64,000 bases of DNA from Lysobacter_K koreensis (GTDB lineage Bacteria > Pseudomonadota > Gammaproteobacteria > Xanthomonadales > Xanthomonadaceae), in assembly GCF_042677045.1 (NCBI RefSeq), contig NZ_JBHTIH010000002.1, positions 248,001 through 312,000 of the forward strand, written 5' to 3'. The first letter of the stretch is position 1, and each line of letters opens with the position of its first letter. Positions 48,108 to 59,931 of this stretch are shown piece after piece. The notes under the pieces were generated by a model. The model saw nothing but the letters and a program-made list of their open reading frames with translations, had not been told where the DNA came from and searched no databases. A program made the position numbers and the translations under genes.

Positions 48108-49402
48108 GCGCCGTCCCGACCTCCAGCCTGAATACTTCCGGCCTCAACAACGCCGAGATCCGCAACTACACGCTGAACTTCGGCCCCCAGCATCCGGCCG
48201 CGCACGGCGTGCTGCGCCTGATCCTGGAAATGGACGGCGAGGTCGTGCAGCGCGCGGACCCGCACATCGGCCTGCTGCATCGCGGCACCGAGAAGCTGTG
48301 CGAGTCCAAGCCGTTCAACCAGTCGATCGGCTACATGGATCGCCTGGACTACGTGTCGATGATGTGCAACGAGCACGCCTACGTGCTTGCGATCGAACGG
48401 CTGATGGGGATCGAGGCGCCGGAGCGGGCGCTGTGGATCCGCACGATGTTCGACGAGATCACCCGCATCCTGAACCACCTGATGTGGGTCGGTTCGAACG
48501 CGCTCGATCTCGGTGCGATGGCGGTGTTCCTGTACGCGTTCCGCGAGCGCGAAGAGCTGATGGATTGCTACGAGGCGGTCAGTGGCGCGCGCATGCACGC
48601 GACCTATTACCGTCCCGGCGGCGTCTACCGCGACCTGCCGGAGCGGATGCCGAAGTACAAGGAATCGCCGTGGCGCAAGGGCGGCAGCCTCAAGCGCTTC
48701 AACGAATGGCGCGAGGGCTCGCTGCTCGACTACCTCGAGGCGTTCGCCAACGATTTCCCCAAGCGCGTCGACGAGTACGAGACGCTGCTGACCGAGAACC
48801 GCATCTGGAAGCAGCGCACCGTCGGCGTCGGCGTGATCAGCCCGGAAACCGCGCTGGCGTGGGGCATGACCGGCCCGATGGTGCGTGGCTCGGGCATCGC
48901 CTGGGACCTGCGCAAGAAGCAGCCGTACGCGAAGTACGCCGAGGTCGATTTCGACATCCCGCTGGGCACGAACGGCGACTGCTACGACCGTTACCTGGTG
49001 CGCGTGGCCGAGATGCGCGAGTCCACGCGCATCATCCAGCAGTGCGTGAAGTGGCTGAAGGCGAACCCCGGCCCGGTGATCGTCGACAACTTCAAGGTCG
49101 CGCCGCCGTCCCGCGAGGGGATGAAAGACGACATGGAAGCGTTGATCCACCACTTCAAGCTGTTCTCGGAAGGCTACTGCGTGCCCGAAGGCGAGACCTA
49201 CGCGGCGGTCGAGGCGCCCAAGGGCGAGTTCGCCTGCTATCTGATCTCCGACGGCGCCAACAAGCCGTTCCGCTGCAAGCTGCGGGCACCGGGCTTCGCG
49301 CACCTGTCGTCTATGGACGAGGTGGTGAAGGGCCACATGCTGGCCGACGTGGTGGCGATGATCGGCACTTACGACGTCGTATTCGGCGAGATCGACCGCT
49401 AA
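48104..49402 (+). CDS. nuoD: NADH-quinone oxidoreductase subunit D
   Basis: The 49-kDa subunit lining the quinone-binding cavity together with NuoB. The 432-residue protein has [15 protein letters not shown] (the HPAAHG loop near quinone), [23 protein letters not shown], and the C-terminal [13 protein letters not shown]. It derives from a hydrogenase large subunit but lacks the nickel cysteines. The GTG start overlaps the nuoC stop (GTGA). Confidence 0.97.
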   Translation: MSAVPTSSLNTSGLNNAEIRNYTLNFGPQHPAAHGVLRLILEMDGEVVQRADPHIGLLHRGTEKLCESKPFNQSIGYMDRLDYVSMMCNEHAYVLAIERLMGIEAPERALWIRTMFDEITRILNHLMWVGSNALDLGAMAVFLYAFREREELMDCYEAVSGARMHATYYRPGGVYRDLPERMPKYKESPWRKGGSLKRFNEWREGSLLDYLEAFANDFPKRVDEYETLLTENRIWKQRTVGVGVISPETALAWGMTGPMVRGSGIAWDLRKKQPYAKYAEVDFDIPLGTNGDCYDRYLVRVAEMRESTRIIQQCVKWLKANPGPVIVDNFKVAPPSREGMKDDMEALIHHFKLFSEGYCVPEGETYAAVEAPKGEFACYLISDGANKPFRCKLRAPGFAHLSSMDEVVKGHMLADVVAMIGTYDVVFGEIDR

Positions 49403-49431
49403 GCGGTCCGATCGACTAGGAATTTGAGCGA

Positions 49432-49959
49432 ATGAAGGCGACCGGAAATTTCGAGGCCTGTCAGCACGTCGACCCGATGGTCGCGTTGTCCGAGCAGACC
49501 CGCGCGCACATCGACCACTGGCTGGCCAAGTTTCCGCCGGACCGCAAGCGCTCGGCGGTGCTGCAGGGCCTGCACGCCGCGCAGGAACAAAATGGCGGCT
49601 GGCTGTCCGACGAACTGATTGCCGCGGTGGCCAAGTACCTCGGCCTGCCGCCGGTGTGGGCGTACGAGGTCGCGAGCTTCTATTCGATGTTCGAGACGCA
49701 GCCCGTCGGCCGCCACAACGTCGCGTTCTGCACCAACATCAGCTGCTGGCTCAACGGCGCCGAAGACCTGGTGAAGCACGCCGAGAAGAGGCTGGGCTGC
49801 AAGCTGGGCGAATCCACCAGCGATGGCCGCATCTTCCTCAAGCGCGAGGAAGAGTGCCTGGCCGCGTGCTGCGGTGCGCCGGTGGTGGTGGTCAACGGTC
49901 ATTACCGCGAGAAGCTCGACACCGCCAAGGTGGACGAGATTCTTGATGGCCTGAAGTGA
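49432..49959 (+). CDS. nuoE: NADH-quinone oxidoreductase subunit E
   Basis: The 24-kDa thioredoxin-like subunit holding the 2Fe-2S cluster N1a. Of its 175 residues the cluster ligands are in CTNISCWLNGAE and ECLAACCGAPVVVVN, the standard C-x4-C..C-x3-C arrangement. An N-terminal helical bundle precedes it (AAQEQNGGWLSDELI). It lies 29 bases after nuoD and 12 before nuoF. Confidence 0.96.
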   Translation: MKATGNFEACQHVDPMVALSEQTRAHIDHWLAKFPPDRKRSAVLQGLHAAQEQNGGWLSDELIAAVAKYLGLPPVWAYEVASFYSMFETQPVGRHNVAFCTNISCWLNGAEDLVKHAEKRLGCKLGESTSDGRIFLKREEECLAACCGAPVVVVNGHYREKLDTAKVDEILDGLK

Positions 49960-49971
49960 GGCGATAGACCG

Positions 49972-51341
<1,370 letters not shown>

Positions 51342-51345
<4 letters not shown>

Positions 51346-53573
51346 GTGCTCAACCCGTCAATCCGAACCTGGCGCCCGACCACGTCACCGTTTTCATCGA
51401 CGGTGTCGAGATGGCCGCGCCCAAGGGCTCGATGATCATCAATGCCGCCGACAAGGCCGGCATCCCGATCCCGCGTTTCTGCTACCACGACAAGCTCAGC
51501 ATCGCGGCGAACTGCCGCATGTGCTTGGTCGAAGTGGAGAAGATGCCCAAGCCCGCTCCGGCCTGCGCCACGCCGGTGATGGACGGCATGAAGGTCACCA
51601 CGCGCAGCGAGAAAGCGCTCAAGTCGCAGCGCAACGTGATGGAGTTCCTGCTGGTCAATCACCCGCTGGACTGCCCGATCTGCGACCAGGGCGGCGAGTG
51701 CGAGCTGCAGGACCTGTCGATCGGCTACGGCCGCTCGGTCAGCCGGTTCGCCGAGCGCAAGCGCGTGGTGCCGGACGAGGACATGGGTCCGCTGGTCGCC
51801 ACCGAGATGACCCGCTGCATCCAGTGCACGCGCTGCGTGCGCTTCACCGCGGAAGTCGCCGGCACCTACGAGCTGGGCGGCATGTACCGCGGCGAGAACC
51901 TGCAGATCGGCACCTACGACGGCAAGCCGCTGACCACCGAGTTGTCCGGCAACGTCATCGACGTCTGCCCGGTCGGCGCGCTGACCAACAAGGTCTTCCA
52001 GTTCAAGGCCCGTCCGTGGGAGCTGGTCGCGCGCGAGTCGCTCGGCTACCACGACGCGCTCGGCAGCAACCTGTTCCACCACGTTCGCCGCGGCGAAGTG
52101 CTGCGCAGTGTGCCGCGCGACAACGAAGCGGTGAACGAGTGCTGGCTGTCTGACCGCGACCGCTACGCGCACCAGGGCTTGTACGCGCAGGACCGCGCGA
52201 CCCATCCGCTGGTCAAGGATGGCGACGCTTGGCGCGAAGCCTCGTGGGACGAGGCGCTGGCCAAGACCGCGAAGATCCTGCGCGACAACGGCGCCGATGC
52301 GCTCGGCGTGCTGGTGCATCCTTCGACCTCGAACGAGGAGGGCGCGTTGCTCGCCCGTCTGGCCGACGCGCTGGGCACCGGCAACCTCGATCACCGCATC
52401 GGCCAGACCGACCTGTCCGACGCCGCCGTCGCCGAAACCTTCGAGATGCCGGTGGCCGACCTTGAACACGCCGGTGCGATCGTCATCGTCGGGGCCAACC
52501 TGCGCCACGAGCTGCCGCTGGTGAACCAGCGCGTGCGCAAGGCCTGGACCCGTGGCGCCAAGGTGTACGTGGTCAATCCGGTCGATTTCGATTTCACCTT
52601 CGATGTCGCCGGCAAGCAGATCGTCGCTCCGTCGCAGCTGGCCGCCGCCCTCGGCGACGCCGCGCTGCGCGAGGCCGTGACGGCCGCCGGCAGCGCCGCG
52701 ATCATCGTCGGCGCGCTCGCCGAGAACGGTCCGCACGCCGCGGCGATCCGCCAGGCTGCCGCCGACTTCGCCAACGCGACCGGCGCCAAGCTGTGCCGCA
52801 TCCCGCAAGGCGCGAACGCAGTCGGCCTGTCCGACTACGGTGTGCTGCCGACCACGCGCGATTCGCGGGCGATGCTCGCCGAGCCGCGGTCGGCCTACGT
52901 CGTTTACGGCATCGAGCCGGGACTGGATTTCGCCGACACCGCAACGGCGCTGACGGCGCTGGGTGCGGCGCAGGTCGTGGCCTTCAGCCACTTCGCCTGC
53001 CGCTCGACCAAGGCCATCGCCGACGTGATCCTGCCGATCGGCCTGCTGCCGGAGATCGACGCGACCCTGACCAACCTCGATGGCCGCCAGCAGGCCACGG
53101 TCGCCGGCGGCAAGCTGCCGGGTGAGGCGCGTGCCGGCTGGCGCGTGCTGCGTGCGCTGGGTGGCGAACTGGCCGCCGATGGCTTTGAGTTCACCGATCT
53201 GGCTGGCTTGCGCGATGGCATGCAGATGCGCGAGGTGCAGCCGGTCGCCGGCCAGGCCGCGAATGCGTCGGGCGAAGGCCTCGAGATCGCCGCGAGCGTC
53301 GCCATCTACCGCAGCGACGCGGTGGTGCGCCGCTGCGCTGCACTGCAATCGCACCCGCTCAACCTGGCACCGCGTGCGGTGCTCCATCCGGCCGATGCCG
53401 AGACGCTTTCGCTGGCCGAAGGCGACACCGGCAAGTTCGGCGCCGCCGCGGGCACGGCCACTCTGCCGGTCGTGCTCAGCGACAAGGTCGCACGTGGCAC
53501 CGTCTGGATCGAAAGCGGGCACGGCGCGACCGCGCCGCTGGGCAGCGGCCGCGTGAAGGCGGGGAGGGCGTGA
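51342..53573 (+). CDS. nuoG: NADH-quinone oxidoreductase subunit G
   Basis: The large peripheral-arm subunit, 743 residues. The N1b 2Fe-2S ligands are in [17 protein letters not shown]5 has the H-x3-C-x2-C-x5-C pattern in [15 protein letters not shown]4 is in [10 protein letters not shown] with a later Cys in [10 protein letters not shown]. The molybdopterin-oxidoreductase-like domain after residue 220 carries no further cluster Cys, so the N7 cluster of the E. coli enzyme is absent. The GTG start overlaps the nuoF stop. Confidence 0.95.
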
Positions 53574-54637
53574 GCATGGTGGGCATGATTACCGACCCGT
53601 TCCGCGACTGGCTGCTGTCGTTCGGTGACGTCGGCGCGGTCGCCTGGATCGTGCTGAAGATCCTCGCGATCGCGATGCCGGTGATCATCACGGTGGCGTT
53701 CTACGTGGTCTGGGAGCGCAAGCTGATCGGCTGGATGCACGTGCGCCGCGGCCCGATGTACGTCGGCATGGGCGTGCTGCAGGCGTTCGCCGACGTGTTC
53801 AAGCTGTTGTTCAAGGAAGTGATCCAGCCGACCCGCGCCGAGCGCTTCCTGTTCAAGCTGGCGCCGCTGCTGGCGCTGGCGCCGGCATTCGCGGCGTGGG
53901 CGGTGGTGCCGTTCGACGCGAAGCTGGTGCTGTCGAACGCCAACGCCGGCCTGCTGTACCTGCTGGCGATGACCTCGATGGGCGTGTACGGCATCATCCT
54001 CGCCGGCTGGGCATCGAACTCGAAGTACGCGTTCCTCGGCGCGATGCGCGCCGCGGCGCAGATGGTCTCGTACGAGATCGCGATGGGCTTCGCGATGGTC
54101 GGCGTGCTGATCGCTGCCGGCAGCCTCAACCTCACCGAGATCGTGATGGCGCAGTCCGGCAACGCCGGCGCGTTCGAATGGTTCTGGTTGCCGCTGCTGC
54201 CGCTGTTCGTCATCTACTTCATCTCCGGCGTGGCCGAGACCAACCGCGCACCGTTCGACGTGGTCGAGGGCGAGTCGGAGATCGTGGCCGGTCACATGGT
54301 CGAGTATTCGGGGTCGGCGTTCGCGCTGTTCTTCCTCGCCGAATACGCGAACATGATCCTGATCAGCTTCCTGGTCTCGCTGTTCTTCCTCGGCGGCTGG
54401 CTCAGCCCGTTCCAAGGCCTGGGCATCCCGTTGCTGTCGGTCGATGGCTGGTGGTGGCTGCTGGCCAAGGTGTTCTTCTTCGCCAGCTGCTTCATCTGGT
54501 TCCGCGCGTCGTTCCCGCGTTACCGCTACGACCAGATCATGCGGCTGGGCTGGAAGGTGTTCATCCCGATCACCATCGCGTGGATCTGCGTGACCGCGTT
54601 GCTTGCGTACTACAACGTCTTCACGCCGGGGCAATGA
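53570..54637 (+). CDS. nuoH: NADH-quinone oxidoreductase subunit H
   Basis: The membrane subunit forming the quinone access channel. The 355-residue protein has eight or so helices, with [19 protein letters not shown] after the first, [19 protein letters not shown] (the acidic E-channel loop) and the closing [18 protein letters not shown]. The GTG at 53570 overlaps the nuoG stop; an in-frame ATG follows two codons later at 53576 and could be used as well. Confidence 0.96.
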   Translation: MSMVGMITDPFRDWLLSFGDVGAVAWIVLKILAIAMPVIITVAFYVVWERKLIGWMHVRRGPMYVGMGVLQAFADVFKLLFKEVIQPTRAERFLFKLAPLLALAPAFAAWAVVPFDAKLVLSNANAGLLYLLAMTSMGVYGIILAGWASNSKYAFLGAMRAAAQMVSYEIAMGFAMVGVLIAAGSLNLTEIVMAQSGNAGAFEWFWLPLLPLFVIYFISGVAETNRAPFDVVEGESEIVAGHMVEYSGSAFALFFLAEYANMILISFLVSLFFLGGWLSPFQGLGIPLLSVDGWWWLLAKVFFFASCFIWFRASFPRYRYDQIMRLGWKVFIPITIAWICVTALLAYYNVFTPGQ

Positions 54638-54644
54638 GACAGGC

Positions 54645-55133
54645 ATGACTCGCATCGTTTCCTATCTGAAAAGCCTGCTGCTCATCGAGTTGGCGCAGGG
54701 GCTTGGGCTGACGCTCAAGTACCTGTTCAAGCCGAAGTACACGCTGATGTACCCGATGGAGAAGACGCCGCAGTCGCCGCGCTTCCGCGGGATCCATGCG
54801 CTGCGCCGCTACCCGAACGGCGAAGAGCGCTGCATCGCCTGCAAGCTGTGCGAGGCGGTGTGTCCGGCGCTGGCGATCACGATCGACTCGGAAAAGCGCG
54901 AGGACGGCAGCCGCCGCACCACGCGCTACGACATCGACCTGTTCAAGTGCATCTTCTGCGGGTTCTGCGAGGAATCCTGCCCGGTCGACTCGATCGTGGA
55001 GACCCATATCCACGAGTATCACTTCGAGCAGCGTGGCCAGAACATCCTCACCAAGCCGCAGTTGCTGGCGATCGGCGACCGTCTCGAGTCCGAGATCGCC
55101 GAGCGCCGCGCCGCCGACGCGCGGTTTCGATAA
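54645..55133 (+). CDS. nuoI: NADH-quinone oxidoreductase subunit I
   Basis: A ferredoxin-like subunit carrying 4Fe-4S clusters N6a and N6b between NuoG and NuoB. The 162 residues hold [12 protein letters not shown] and [12 protein letters not shown], plus an N-terminal amphipathic helix that rests on the membrane arm. ATG 54645 is used, 7 bases after nuo[17 protein letters not shown] near the end is typical. Confidence 0.96.
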   Translation: MTRIVSYLKSLLLIELAQGLGLTLKYLFKPKYTLMYPMEKTPQSPRFRGIHALRRYPNGEERCIACKLCEAVCPALAITIDSEKREDGSRRTTRYDIDLFKCIFCGFCEESCPVDSIVETHIHEYHFEQRGQNILTKPQLLAIGDRLESEIAERRAADARFR

Positions 55134-55156
55134 GAATTCACCGCTGAGTGCACGCC

Positions 55157-55807
55157 ATGGATTTCGCCCAGATCGCCTTCCTGACCTTCGCTGCCGCGAC
55201 CGTGATGTCCGCGCTGGCGGTGATCAGTGTCCGCAACCCGGTGCATGCCGCGCTGTTCCTGGTGCTGACGTTCTTCTCGGTGGCATGCACCTGGATCATC
55301 GCCGGCGCCGAGTTCCTTGGCATCGCGCTGATCCTGGTCTATGTCGGCGCGGTGATGGTGTTGCTGCTGTTCGTGGTGATGATGCTCGACATCGACGTCA
55401 CGCCCTTGCGCGAGGGCTTCGTGCGCTACCTGCCGGTCGGGCTGCTGGTCGCGGTGGTGATGCTGGTCGAAATGCTGACCCTGATCGGCGCCAAGGCGAG
55501 CATGGCCAGCCCGTTCGCGTCCAACGCGGCGCAGGCCGTGACGGCGGCGGACGTGCCCAACACCACGTGGCTGGCGCGCTCGCTGTTCACCGACTTCCTG
55601 CTGCCGTTCGAGGTCGCCGCGGTGATCCTGACGATCGCGGTAATCGCGGCGGTGATGCTGACCCTGCGTCGCCGCGTCGGTGCCAAGCACCAGGACCCGT
55701 CGGCACAGGCGCGCGTGCGTTCCAGCGACCGCCTGCGCATGGTCAAGATGGAGGCGGTGAAGCCGCTGCCGCCGCAAGTCGCGGCCAGCGAGGAGGCCCA
55801 GCCATGA
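55157..55807 (+). CDS. nuoJ: NADH-quinone oxidoreductase subunit J
   Basis: A five-helix membrane subunit next to the quinone site. The 216-residue protein has [24 protein letters not shown] helices and [19 protein letters not shown], which contains the pi-bulge region of helix 3. A GTG three codons upstream (55148) is an alternative start, but MDFAQIAF resembles other NuoJ N-termini. Its stop overlaps the nuoK ATG (ATGA). Confidence 0.94.
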   Translation: MDFAQIAFLTFAAATVMSALAVISVRNPVHAALFLVLTFFSVACTWIIAGAEFLGIALILVYVGAVMVLLLFVVMMLDIDVTPLREGFVRYLPVGLLVAVVMLVEMLTLIGAKASMASPFASNAAQAVTAADVPNTTWLARSLFTDFLLPFEVAAVILTIAVIAAVMLTLRRRVGAKHQDPSAQARVRSSDRLRMVKMEAVKPLPPQVAASEEAQP

Positions 55808-56127
55808 TGTTCCTCGGCGAAGGCATTGCCCTGGGCCACTACCTCGCGCTCGGCGCGGCGCTGTTCTGCATCAGCGTGGCCGGCATCTTTCTCAACCGCA
55901 AGAACGTCATCGTGCTGCTGATGTCGATCGAGCTGATGCTGCTCGCGGTCAATATCAACTTCGTGGCGTTCTCGCGGCAGCTCGGCGATCCCGCCGGCCA
56001 GGTGTTCGTGTTCTTCATCCTGACCGTGGCCGCGGCCGAGGCCGCGATCGGCCTGGCGATCCTGGTCACGCTGTTCCGCAACCGGCGCACGATCAACGTC
56101 GCCGAGATCGATTCGATGAAGGGGTGA
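55804..56127 (+). CDS. nuoK: NADH-quinone oxidoreductase subunit K
   Basis: A three-helix subunit of 107 residues, related to MrpC. It contributes two buried Glu to the central proton path: Glu in [12 protein letters not shown] and Glu in [11 protein letters not shown]. Length and sequence are normal. The start ATG overlaps the nuoJ stop. After it the operon is interrupted by 140 bases of palindromic sequence before nuoL. Confidence 0.96.
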   Translation: MMFLGEGIALGHYLALGAALFCISVAGIFLNRKNVIVLLMSIELMLLAVNINFVAFSRQLGDPAGQVFVFFILTVAAAEAAIGLAILVTLFRNRRTINVAEIDSMKG

Positions 56128-56222
56128 GCCAACGCGTTTGCGAGCCATTGGCTCGCGCGTTGGCGAACGCCCGGCCATGGATGGCCGGGGCGGACAACCC
56201 GGAAGCAATGGCGGTTCGCCAT
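56128..56222. repeat. Three palindromes between nuoK and nuoL
   Basis: Three palindromes lie in a row: an outer GCCAACGCG/CGCGTTGGC with inner CGAGCCA/TGGCTCG (56128-56164), CCCGGCCAT/ATGGCCGGG (56170-56189) and ATGGCG/CGCCAT (56208-56222). They occupy most of the only long gap inside the nuo operon. The stems lack T runs, so mRNA-stability or differential-expression roles are more likely than termination. Confidence 0.65.
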
Positions 56223-56267
56223 GGACGGCGGCATTGAAGTACGACAGGACCTCGCAACGGATAACTC

Positions 56268-58364
56268 ATGGCGATCTCTAAACTCCATCTGCTTCTGATC
56301 GTCCTCGCCCCGTTGCTCGGCGCGATCCTCGCCGGCCTGTTCGGCCGCCGCATAGGGCGCGCAGGCGCGCACGCCGTCACCATCGCCGGCGTGGCCGCCA
56401 GCTGCGTGCTGTCGGGTTACGTGCTCTGGCAGCTGGTCGGGCAGGGCGCCGCGCCGTTCAACGAGAACGTCTACACCTGGTTCCAGGTGGCCGGCTATGA
56501 CGCCCACGTCGGCTTCATGGTCGACAAGCTGACCGCGATGATGATGGTGGTCGTCACCTTCGTCTCGCTGCTGGTGCACATCTACACCATCGGCTACATG
56601 GCCGAGGACGACGGCTACCAGCGCTTCTTCAGCTACATCTCGCTGTTCACCTTCTCGATGCTCATGCTGGTGATGAGCAACAACTTCCTGCAGCTGTTCT
56701 TTGGCTGGGAGGCGGTCGGCCTGGTCTCGTACCTGCTGATCGGTTTCTGGTTCAAGCGCCCGACCGCGGTGTTCGCCAACCTCAAGGCGTTCCTGGTCAA
56801 CCGCGTCGGCGACTTCGGTTTCCTGCTCGGTATCGCCGGCGTGCTGCTGATGTTCGGCTCGCTGGACTACGCGACCGTGTTCGCCAACGCGCCGACCATC
56901 GCCGGCAACACCATCGCGATCTTCGCCGGCCACGAGTGGTCGGTCGCGACGGTGATCTGCATCTGCCTGTTCATTGGCGCCATGGGTAAATCGGCGCAGG
57001 TGCCGCTGCATGTGTGGCTGCCCGACTCGATGGAAGGCCCGACCCCGATCTCGGCGCTGATCCACGCCGCGACGATGGTGACCGCCGGCATCTTCATGGT
57101 CGCGCGCATGTCGCCGCTGTTCGAGCTGTCGCAGACCGCGCTCAACTTCATCCTGTTCATCGGCGCCACCACGGCGTTCTGGACCGGCCTGATCGGCATC
57201 GTGCAGAACGATATCAAGCGCGTGGTCGCGTACTCGACGCTGTCGCAGCTGGGCTACATGACTGTCGCGCTCGGGGTGTCGGCCTACAGTGCCGGCGTGT
57301 TCCACCTGATGACGCATGCTTTCTTCAAGGCGCTGCTGTTCCTCGGGGCCGGCTCGGTGATCATCGGCATGCACCACGAGCAGGACATGCGCCGCATGGG
57401 CGGCCTGAAGAAGTACATGCCCATCACTTACTGGACGATGCTGATCGGCACCCTGGCACTGGTCGGCACGCCGTTCTTCAGCGGCTTCTACTCGAAGGAC
57501 ACCATCATCGAGGCCGCCGCGCACAACGCCCATGAGGCGCACCACTGGGTGGCGACCTATGCCTACTGGGCGGTGTTGCTCGGTGCGTTCGTGACCGCGT
57601 TCTACAGCTTCCGCTTGCTGTACCTGACGTTCCATGGCAAGGAGCGTTTCCACGATCCGGTGCCCGACCACTACGTCGCGCCCGAAGCCGATTCGAGCGA
57701 GCACGAGGCTGCGCTGGCCGAGGCGCATGGTCACGACGACCATGGCCACCACGCGCACACCCCGCACGAATCGCCGTGGGTGGTGACGCTGCCGCTGGTT
57801 CTGCTGGCGATCCCGTCGATCCTCATCGGTTTCTTCACGGTCGGTCCGATGCTGTTCGGCACCGACATGCTCGGCCACGCGAAACAGTTGCCGTTCTTCC
57901 TCGGCGCGATCGACGTGCCGGCCGCGCGCGACGTCGTCGGCGCGCTGGCCAAGGAGTTCCACGGTCCGGTCGCGTTCGCGCTGCACGGCTTCCAGGCTCC
58001 CGCGTTCTGGCTTGCCTTCGCTGGCTTCGCGCTTGCCACGGTCATGTACTGGTGGAAACCGGAGCTGCCGGCCAAGGCCCGCAAGCTGTTCGCTTGGCCG
58101 GTGCGCGTGCTCGAGAACAAGTACGGATTCGACGACCTGTGGATCGGCGGTTTCGCCGGTGGCAGCCTCGCGCTGGGCAAAGCCTCGCGCGCGGTCGACA
58201 CCCACGTCATCGATGGCGCCGGGGTCAACGGCAGCGCGCGCGCGGTCGATCTGGTCGCGCACCTGGTGCGCCGCGCGCAATCGGGTTACCTCTACCACTA
58301 CGCCTTTGCGATGATCCTCGGCCTGATCGTGTTGTTGGCCGTGCTCATCCGCTATTGGCAATAA
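56268..58364 (+). CDS. nuoL: NADH-quinone oxidoreductase subunit L
   Basis: The distal antiporter-like subunit with the long lateral helix. The 698-residue protein has FFGWEAVGLVSYLLIGFW (conserved Glu) and GKSAQVPLHVWLPDSMEGPTP with the pumping Lys/His region, followed by DIKRVVAYSTLSQLGYM. An insertion of about 40 residues before the lateral helix is His/Glu/Asp-rich (HGHDDHGHHAHTPHE near 57727-57770), unlike E. coli NuoL. That insertion faces a loop and could bind metal. It lies 140 bases after nuoK and 16 before nuoM. Confidence 0.95.
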   Translation: MAISKLHLLLIVLAPLLGAILAGLFGRRIGRAGAHAVTIAGVAASCVLSGYVLWQLVGQGAAPFNENVYTWFQVAGYDAHVGFMVDKLTAMMMVVVTFVSLLVHIYTIGYMAEDDGYQRFFSYISLFTFSMLMLVMSNNFLQLFFGWEAVGLVSYLLIGFWFKRPTAVFANLKAFLVNRVGDFGFLLGIAGVLLMFGSLDYATVFANAPTIAGNTIAIFAGHEWSVATVICICLFIGAMGKSAQVPLHVWLPDSMEGPTPISALIHAATMVTAGIFMVARMSPLFELSQTALNFILFIGATTAFWTGLIGIVQNDIKRVVAYSTLSQLGYMTVALGVSAYSAGVFHLMTHAFFKALLFLGAGSVIIGMHHEQDMRRMGGLKKYMPITYWTMLIGTLALVGTPFFSGFYSKDTIIEAAAHNAHEAHHWVATYAYWAVLLGAFVTAFYSFRLLYLTFHGKERFHDPVPDHYVAPEADSSEHEAALAEAHGHDDHGHHAHTPHESPWVVTLPLVLLAIPSILIGFFTVGPMLFGTDMLGHAKQLPFFLGAIDVPAARDVVGALAKEFHGPVAFALHGFQAPAFWLAFAGFALATVMYWWKPELPAKARKLFAWPVRVLENKYGFDDLWIGGFAGGSLALGKASRAVDTHVIDGAGVNGSARAVDLVAHLVRRAQSGYLYHYAFAMILGLIVLLAVLIRYWQ

Positions 58365-58380
58365 CCACAGGGACCGTGAC

Positions 58381-59910
58381 GTGAGCCCCGAGCCCTTGCA
58401 GAGTGCCTTTCCCTTGCTGAGCCTGCTGATCTGGCTGCCGATCCTCGGCGGTTTCGCCACCCTTGCGTTCGGCAACGAGCGCGCGGGCGCCGCCCGCTGG
58501 TTCGCCACCGCGATCGCGACGGTCGCGCTGGCCTTGAGCGTGCTGCTGTTCACCGGCTTCGACTTCGTCGCCCCCGGCATGCAGTTTGTCGAGGACCACG
58601 CCTGGATCCCGTCGTATGACATCCGCTACCACCTGGGCGCGGACGGCATCTCGGTGGCGCTGATCGCGCTGACCACGCTGACCTCGCTGCTGGTGTTGAT
58701 TGGCGCGTGGACGGTGATCGACAAGCGCGTGAGCCAGTACTACGCCGCGTTCCTTGTGCTCGAAGGCCTGATGGTCGGCGTGTTCTCGGCGCTCGACGCG
58801 ATGCTGTTCTACGTGTTCTTCGAGGGCATGCTGATCCCGATGTTCATCATCATCGGCGTCTGGGGTGGCCCGCGGCGCGTGTACGCGTCAATCAAGTTTT
58901 TCCTCTACACCTTCCTCGGCTCGCTGTTCATGCTGGTCGGGCTGATCTACCTGTACCTCAAGGGCGGCAGCTGGCAGCTGGCCGACCTGTACCAGCTGCA
59001 GCTGAATTCGACCGAGCAGATGTGGATCTTCTTCGGCTTCCTGGTCGCGTTCGCGGTCAAGGTGCCGATGTTTCCGGTGCACACCTGGTTGCCGGACGCG
59101 CACGTCGAGGCGCCGACCGCCGGTTCGGTCGTGCTGGCGGCGGTGATGCTGAAGATCGGCGGCTACGGCTTCCTGCGCTTCACCCTGCCGATCGTGCCCG
59201 ACGCCGGCCACGAGTACGCCTGGCTGGTGATCGCGCTGAGCCTGATCGCGGTGATCTATGTCGGCCTGGTCGCCCTGGCGCAGGACGACATGAAGAAGCT
59301 GATCGCCTATTCGTCGGTCTCGCACATGGGCTTCGTCACCTTGGGCACGTTCATCGCGTTCGGCCTGGTGCGCGACTACGGCAACGTCGACGCCGCGCGC
59401 CTGGGCCTGCAGGGCGCGATGGTGCAGATGATCAGCCACGGTTTCATCTCCGGCGCGATGTTCAGCTGCGTCGGCGTGCTGTACGACCGCATGCACACGC
59501 GCCGGATCAAGGACTACGGCGGCGTGGCCAACGTGATGCCGTGGTTCGCGGTGTTCTACGTGCTGTTCGCGATGGCCAACTCGGGCCTGCCGGGCACCTC
59601 GGGCTTCGTCGGCGAGTTCATGGTGATCCTGGCCAGCTTCCAGAAGCATCCGTTGATCGCGTTCGCCGCGGCGACCACGCTGATGATCGGCGCCGGCTAC
59701 ACGCTGTGGCTGGTCAAGCGCGTGCTCTGGGGCGAGGTCGCCAACGCGCACGTCGCCGAGCTGGAGGACATCAACCCGCGCGAGGCCTTCGTGCTGGGCG
59801 TGTTCGCCGCCGGCGTGCTGTTCGTCGGCCTGTGGCCGAAACCGCTGACCGACCTGATGGAGCCGTCGATCGCCAACCTGGCGAGCCAGATCGCGGTCTC
59901 GAAGCTGTAA
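58381..59910 (+). CDS. nuoM: NADH-quinone oxidoreductase subunit M
   Basis: An antiporter-like proton-pumping subunit of 509 residues and about 14 helices. Conserved features are FFEGMLIPMFIIIGVWGG (key Glu), KVPMFPVHTWLPDAHVEAPT with the helix-7 Lys, and KKLIAYSSVSHMGFV. The GTG start at 58381 comes 16 bases after the nuoL stop; no better start is present. Nothing looks truncated. Confidence 0.96.
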   Translation: MSPEPLQSAFPLLSLLIWLPILGGFATLAFGNERAGAARWFATAIATVALALSVLLFTGFDFVAPGMQFVEDHAWIPSYDIRYHLGADGISVALIALTTLTSLLVLIGAWTVIDKRVSQYYAAFLVLEGLMVGVFSALDAMLFYVFFEGMLIPMFIIIGVWGGPRRVYASIKFFLYTFLGSLFMLVGLIYLYLKGGSWQLADLYQLQLNSTEQMWIFFGFLVAFAVKVPMFPVHTWLPDAHVEAPTAGSVVLAAVMLKIGGYGFLRFTLPIVPDAGHEYAWLVIALSLIAVIYVGLVALAQDDMKKLIAYSSVSHMGFVTLGTFIAFGLVRDYGNVDAARLGLQGAMVQMISHGFISGAMFSCVGVLYDRMHTRRIKDYGGVANVMPWFAVFYVLFAMANSGLPGTSGFVGEFMVILASFQKHPLIAFAAATTLMIGAGYTLWLVKRVLWGEVANAHVAELEDINPREAFVLGVFAAGVLFVGLWPKPLTDLMEPSIANLASQIAVSKL

Positions 59911-59931
59911 GCAACCTTCAAAGAGCTAGCA

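Noticed and set aside
55839..58622. A 927-residue minus-strand ORF opposite nuoK-nuoL
   Set aside because: A GC-driven shadow of genuine nuo genes; its product is Arg/His/Glu/Gln-rich with no domain pattern.
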